Shown: one piece after another, positions 61,011 through 64,000 of the stretch | How the letters are laid out: each line of letters opens with the position of its first letter | Position numbering within the stretch: position 1 is the stretch's first letter | NCBI RefSeq assembly: GCF_026625045.1 | Contig: NZ_CP113089.1 | Coordinates: 186,001-250,000 of the forward strand | Direction: 5' to 3' | Origin: Microcella daejeonensis | GTDB lineage: Bacteria; Actinomycetota; Actinomycetes; Actinomycetales; Microbacteriaceae | DNA: 64,000 nt | Translations under genes and position numbers: made by a program | The notes under the pieces: generated by a model | Told to the model about the DNA's origin: nothing | Seen by the model: only the letters and a program-made list of their open reading frames with translations | The model's database searches: none

Positions 61011-62018
61011 TCAGCGATGCAGCTTCGGCAGCACTTCGCGCCCGAAAACCTCGAGGAACTCCGCCTGGTTGCGCCCGACGTTGTGCAGGTAGACGCGGTC
61101 GAAGCCGAGGTCGAGGTAGCGCTGGATGGCCGCACGGTGCACCTCGGGGTCGGCGCTCACCAGCAACCGGTCGTCGAAGTCGTCGGGGCGCACGAGCTTG
61201 GCGATCTGCTCCAGGTCGTGCGGCGAGCGGATGTCGCTCTTCGCGAAGCGCATCCCGCCGTTGGGCCACTCGACGAGCGCGTTCGTCATCGCCTGCTCCT
61301 CGCTCGGCGCCCACGACAGGTGCAGCCGCAGCACGCGGCTCGTGCTCGCGAGGTCGCGGCCCGCCTCGCGGGCCCCGTCGGCGAAGCGCTGGAAGAGCAT
61401 CCCGATCTTCTCGATCGGCGCCGCCTCGATGATGAGGCCGTCGACGGTGCGCCCGGCCCGCTTCGCCGTGACGGGGCCGGCGGTGGCGATGAGGATGCGC
61501 GGCGCCTCGACCGGCATCGTCCACAGCCGCGACGTGCCGAGGCGGAAGAACTCGCCGTCGTGCCGGGTCTCCTTGCCGGCGAGGGATGCCGAGAACAGCT
61601 TGGTGATGATCGTCACGGCCTCGAACATGCGGTTGAGGCGCTCGGCGGGCTCGGGCCAGTACTGCCCCGTGACGTGCTCGCTGATGGCCTCGCCGCTGCC
61701 GATGCCGAGCCAGTGGCGCCCCGGGTAGAGCGCGGCGAGCGTCGCCGACGACTGGGCGACCGCGGCCGGATGAACGCGGAAGGTCGGCGTGACCGGACCG
61801 ACCCCGATGTCGCCCGCGGTCGCCGCGCCGAGCGCCCCGGCGACCGGCCAGACGGCGCTCGCCTGGCCCTGCTGCGGCGTGAAGGGGGCGAAGGCGTCGG
61901 CGGCCATCGTGCCGTGGAACCCGTGCTGCTCGGCGAGACGCGCGAGCGCGACGGCCTCGGCCGGCGGGTACTGCTCGAGCGCGGCGGCGTAGCCGATGAG
62001 CGGGGCGGCAGGGGTCAT
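61011..62018 (-). CDS. LLM-class F420-dependent oxidoreductase (TIGR03557/Fgd-like)
   Basis: This 335-aa TIM-barrel enzyme resembles F420-dependent glucose-6-phosphate dehydrogenase relatives. Segments include ARLAEQHGFHGTMAADAFAP, HWLGIGSGEAISEHVTGQYW, PRILIATAGPVTAKRAGRTV and GFDRVYLHNVGRNQAEFLEV. The substrate may be a sugar phosphate or alcohol; an F420-reducing role would supply F420H2 for other enzymes. The ATG at 62018 is six bases after CAGACT (complement of 62025-62030), a slightly weak -10. Confidence 0.88.
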   Translation of the reverse strand: MTPAAPLIGYAAALEQYPPAEAVALARLAEQHGFHGTMAADAFAPFTPQQGQASAVWPVAGALGAATAGDIGVGPVTPTFRVHPAAVAQSSATLAALYPGRHWLGIGSGEAISEHVTGQYWPEPAERLNRMFEAVTIITKLFSASLAGKETRHDGEFFRLGTSRLWTMPVEAPRILIATAGPVTAKRAGRTVDGLIIEAAPIEKIGMLFQRFADGAREAGRDLASTSRVLRLHLSWAPSEEQAMTNALVEWPNGGMRFAKSDIRSPHDLEQIAKLVRPDDFDDRLLVSADPEVHRAAIQRYLDLGFDRVYLHNVGRNQAEFLEVFGREVLPKLHR

Positions 62019-62086
62019 GGGGCTAGTCTGCCGCGCCCGGTGCGCGGCACGCGCCTCTTCGCCTCGCGAACCGCGTTCGCGCCCGG

Positions 62087-62251
62087 TCAGGCCTGCGAGC
62101 GGGCGAAGAGCTTCGCGAAGAATCCGGGCTCCGCCTCGTGGCCGGCGCATCGCTGGGCGCGCGGGACGCCGCGCATCACCTGATCGACATGCTGACCGCA
62201 GCCCGCCCAGGTGGTCTTGCCGCATCGGCGGCACGTGGTCTGCTGGCACAT
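62087..62251 (-). CDS. 54-aa Cys-rich protein, probably metal-binding
   Basis: The protein begins MCQQTTCRRCGKTTWAGCGQ and continues with HVDQV and RCAGHE, giving five cysteines and two histidines arranged as CxxC ... CGxH ... CxxH, suited to one zinc or copper ion. I recall similar short proteins with the TCRxCGKTTWAGCGxH core as conserved hypotheticals in many organisms, but cannot confirm this. GAGGAG lies six bases before the ATG. Its TATAAT promoter carries a copper-type palindrome. Confidence 0.75.
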   Translation of the reverse strand: MCQQTTCRRCGKTTWAGCGQHVDQVMRGVPRAQRCAGHEAEPGFFAKLFARSQA

Positions 62252-62276
62252 GGTGCGCTCCTCTCGTGGGGTCTCC

Positions 62277-62295
62277 ATTATACCCCCCGGGGTAT
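62277..62295 (-). promoter_or_regulatory. Promoter with CsoR-type copper operator
   Basis: ATACCCCCCGGGGTAT (62280-62295) is a palindrome with TACCCC half-sites, the pattern bound by CsoR/RicR-family copper sensors. On the minus strand it runs into a consensus -10 TATAAT (complement of 62277-62282). A repressor bound here would cover the promoter of the Cys-rich protein. No CsoR gene is in the window. Confidence 0.7.
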
Positions 62296-62359
62296 TTTCA
62301 GATCGACCCATCACACCGCTGCGTCCTTGAGGCGCCGCGCGACACGCCCGGGATTCCTC

Positions 62360-62389
62360 TTGCGCCGCCGGTCGCGCGCAGGGTAGGTT
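62360..62389 (+). promoter_or_regulatory. Promoter of the 26-codon ORF
   Basis: TTGCGC (62360-62365) and TAGGTT (62384-62389) are separated by 18 bases, a reasonable -35/-10 pair. Transcription would start near 62396, giving a leader of about 37 bases that ends with an AAAGGAGG ribosome site before 62433. Confidence 0.5.
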
Positions 62390-62432
62390 CCTCAGGCACT
62401 CACTCACCCACTACGCCGAAAGGAGGCCCGCA

Positions 62433-62513
62433 ATGTTCATGAACACCGCGATGTTCATCACTCTCGGAGGATTCCCCTCCACCGCCGGCTTCGTCGGCGT
62501 CCTCTCCGCCTGA
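62433..62513 (+). CDS. 26-aa hydrophobic peptide
   Basis: ATG at 62433 follows the near-perfect ribosome site GAAAGGAGG at six bases, the strongest in the window. The peptide starts MFMNTAMFITLGGFPSTAGF and ends VGVLSA before a TGA. It is hydrophobic with no charged residue. A hairpin follows 15 bases later. It could be a membrane peptide, a toxin-like peptide, or a leader peptide for the basic protein gene at 62779. No homologue is recognised. Confidence 0.6.
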   Translation: MFMNTAMFITLGGFPSTAGFVGVLSA

Positions 62514-62527
62514 CCGGGTAGCAGATT

Positions 62528-62552
62528 CCGCCACCCGCGCACGCGGTGGCGA
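62528..62552 (+). terminator. Hairpin after the 26-codon ORF
   Basis: GCCACCCGCG and CGCGGTGGC pair with a single bulged C around a two-base loop, starting about 16 bases past the stop codon. It may terminate the short transcript or act as an attenuator in front of the gene at 62779. Confidence 0.5.
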
Positions 62553-62778
62553 CGCTCTCGAAGCCCGATCCCCGGCTGACGCCTCCGCGTCCTTCGGCGG
62601 TCACGCCCCGTTCACGACCCCTCTCCCTTCCGCGGCCATCATGGCGTCGCCGATCGACGAGGGCGTCGATCCCCTTCCGCCGCCACGAGCGGCACCCTTC
62701 CGGTTCGGCATCCGCCGAGGCGCGCCACCGCGCGCCGACGATGGATGCTGCGCCACGCATCAGAGGAACGAACCCCGC

Positions 62779-63036
62779 ATGAGCACCGCGCTCGCAGCTC
62801 GACCGAGCCGACCGTCCATCGTCCATCCGCAGTCCGTGCCCGCGCGCCCGCGCCGGGTGAGCCTGCCCGACCGCATCGCCCTGCGCATCGGCATCGCCCT
62901 CGTGCAGTGGAGCCGTCGACCGCGCGTCATCGTCACGCGCGCGTCGATCATCCGACGCCGCGAGGCGCAGCACGACCGCCGCCGGCGCGAGCAGCAGTGG
63001 CAGCACGCCGCGCTGCTGATCCTTCCGCCGCGATGA
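62779..63036 (+). CDS. 85-aa basic protein, unknown function
   Basis: The protein begins MSTALAARPSRPSIVHPQSV, has a central amphipathic or weakly hydrophobic segment (LPDRIALRIGIALVQWSRRP) and ends in an Arg/Gln-rich tail with a hydrophobic tip (AALLILPPR). AGAGGA lies 11 bases before the ATG. I recall similar small basic proteins in Microbacteriaceae without known function. It may be cotranscribed with the 26-codon ORF if the hairpin between them is read through. Confidence 0.6.
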   Translation: MSTALAARPSRPSIVHPQSVPARPRRVSLPDRIALRIGIALVQWSRRPRVIVTRASIIRRREAQHDRRRREQQWQHAALLILPPR

Positions 63037-63108
63037 GCTCGTCATGAGCTCACGCCGCGGAGGAGCATCCGCACCACCGGCACCACCTGCAGCACCCGCA
63101 GCACCCGT

Positions 63109-63146
63109 GAAGGCCGTCGCCGAGGTTCGCCTGGGCGGCGGCCTTC
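63109..63146. terminator. Bidirectional terminator between the basic protein gene and coaD
   Basis: GAAGGCCGTCGCC (63109-63121) pairs with GGCGGCGGCCTTC (63134-63146) over 13 bp with one wobble, leaving a 12-base loop. It lies between the convergent stops at 63036 and 63163. Confidence 0.75.
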
Positions 63147-63162
63147 CGCCGTCGACGGGGGT

Positions 63163-63654
63163 CTAGTCCTCGGTCGGCGCCTGCAGGAACTCCGCCACCG
63201 CGCGCGGCACGTACGGCGCGACGTCGCCCCCGAGGGAGGCGACCTGGCGCACGAGCGAGCTCGAGACGTGCGCGTGCGCGGGGTCGGGCAGCATGAAGAT
63301 CGTCTCGACGCCGGCGAGGTTGCGGTTCACGATCGCCATCGGCGTCTCGTAGGCCACATCGATCTGCGAGCGGATGCCCTTGATGAGCACGGTCGCCCCC
63401 ACATCGGTGCAGTAGTCGACGAGCAGTCCGACGCTCCAGCTGGTGACGATGATCGAGCGCGGCAGAGCGCGATCGGCGACAGCCTGCTCGATGAGGGCGA
63501 CGCGCTGGGCGATCGGCAGCATGGCCGTCTTCGCGGGGTTGTGCACCACGACCACGTGCACCTCGTCGAAGATGCGGGCCGCCCGCTCGATGACATCGAG
63601 ATGCCCGAGCGTGATCGGGTCGAACGATCCGGGAACGACAGCGACTCTGCTCAC
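63163..63654 (-). CDS. coaD: Phosphopantetheine adenylyltransferase
   Basis: This 163-aa enzyme makes dephospho-CoA from 4'-phosphopantetheine and ATP. The nucleotidyltransferase motifs are [18 protein letters not shown] and the C-terminal [38 protein letters not shown] lies between. The GTG is six bases after a TAGGCT -10 (complement of 63661-63666). It is usually followed by yceD-rpmF-rnc; here those are about 25 kb away. Confidence 0.97.
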   Translation of the reverse strand: MSRVAVVPGSFDPITLGHLDVIERAARIFDEVHVVVVHNPAKTAMLPIAQRVALIEQAVADRALPRSIIVTSWSVGLLVDYCTDVGATVLIKGIRSQIDVAYETPMAIVNRNLAGVETIFMLPDPAHAHVSSSLVRQVASLGGDVAPYVPRAVAEFLQAPTED

Positions 63655-63731
63655 GGCTCCAGCCTAGCGAGGCCGTGTTTCCACGACGTGTCCGAGCACC
63701 GCACCGACGCCGCCGCCGCGCGAATGGCGCC

Positions 63732-64000
63732 TCAGGCGGCCGACTCCGCCGCCTCGGCGTACTGGGCCGTCACGAGGATGGGCAGGTGATCGCTCGCCCC
63801 TCGCGGCAGCGTCTGCACGCTGTCGATGAGCAGGTTGAACGAGGTGGCGAAGTCGAAGTGGCCGCGGAAGAACTTGTACCGCGTGTAGGTGCGGCGGTCG
63901 CTGAGCGAGAGCTCGTAGCCCGATTCCCGCACCTCTGCGGTGAGGAAGTCCTTGAACAGCGGGTAGTTGAAGTCGCCCACCATGAGCGTGGGCAGGCCGT
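63732..64000 (-). CDS. Endonuclease/exonuclease/phosphatase family protein (C-terminal part)
   Basis: Only the last 89 codons are in the window; the 5' part lies beyond the right edge. The visible part holds two family motifs: GLPTLMVGDFNYP, with the metal and nucleophile-orienting Asp and Asn, and GASDHLPILV, with the final catalytic Asp-His. The family cleaves phosphodiester or phosphomonoester bonds in nucleic acids, lipids or inositol phosphates; the substrate is unknown. Confidence 0.85.
   Translation of the reverse strand, partial: GLPTLMVGDFNYPLFKDFLTAEVRESGYELSLSDRRTYTRYKFFRGHFDFATSFNLLIDSVQTLPRGASDHLPILVTAQYAEAAESAA

Noticed and set aside
63044..63166. A 40-codon open frame after the 85-aa basic protein gene
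   Set aside because: It runs through the terminator hairpin (63109-63146) and overlaps the coaD stop, it is low-complexity Ala/Pro, and it has no ribosome site.

Overview
The window is high-GC DNA (roughly 70% by eye) from an actinobacterium, most likely a member of the Microbacteriaceae. The evidence is the gene content (actinobacterial oligoribonuclease, ClpS-DUF2017-metallopeptidase operon, two-protein F420 enzymes, FbiC), the dense gene packing, and the many genes that start 6 to 8 bases after a TANNNT -10 box with no leader. Genus cannot be set from the sequence alone.

Left third (1-18.7 kb): the start of a divergent, probably regulatory gene with a 14-bp phased operator array, an M3 peptidase (dcp), an Eis-type acetyltransferase and BenE transporter, a PLP decarboxylase with a palindromic operator, tRNA-Arg with two broken 3' copies beside it, a glutaredoxin-like protein, orn, tRNA-His, the clpS operon, a D,D-carboxypeptidase homologue with lost catalytic residues, a thiamine/HMP ECF transporter under a TPP riboswitch (A1-A2-T fused in one chain), a nucleotidyltransferase, TerC, and a GAF histidine kinase with its LuxR-type response regulator, which meets a truncated AbiEi-like gene.

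Middle (19-38.4 kb): an FAD disulfide oxidoreductase, the overlapping murI-rph-rdgB-mntR-mntH operon with an apparent MntR operator on the mntH start, an FeS-type photolyase divergent from pncB, a membrane glycosyltransferase, smc, a tandem GNAT protein, and the conserved yceD-rpmF-rnc-mutM core cluster.

Right third (38.4-64 kb): a class III aminotransferase, an unusual photolyase-like protein with its FAD domain first, and a tightly overlapping operon of nitrilase-type amidohydrolase, dihydropyrimidinase, F420-dependent LLM oxidoreductase and a complete NMT1-type ABC transporter. Beside it lie the F420 biosynthesis genes cofD, fbiC, cofC and cofE, mixed with a MoxR-DUF58-transglutaminase operon and a second F420-dependent LLM enzyme. 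The simplest joint reading is reductive pyrimidine (or hydantoin) breakdown in which F420 chemistry supplies the redox step and the amidohydrolases and aminotransferase do the rest. This block separates coaD (63.6 kb) from yceD-rpmF-rnc, which in related genomes usually follow coaD closely.

Non-coding DNA holds several unexplained structures: a 57-bp hairpin element in three places with a compensatory stem change, a 1-kb spacer full of 9-bp and 16-bp tandem repeats, a copper-type operator in front of a Cys-rich 54-aa protein, a 26-codon ORF with a strong ribosome site, and frequent GGATGC/GCATCC hexamers throughout.
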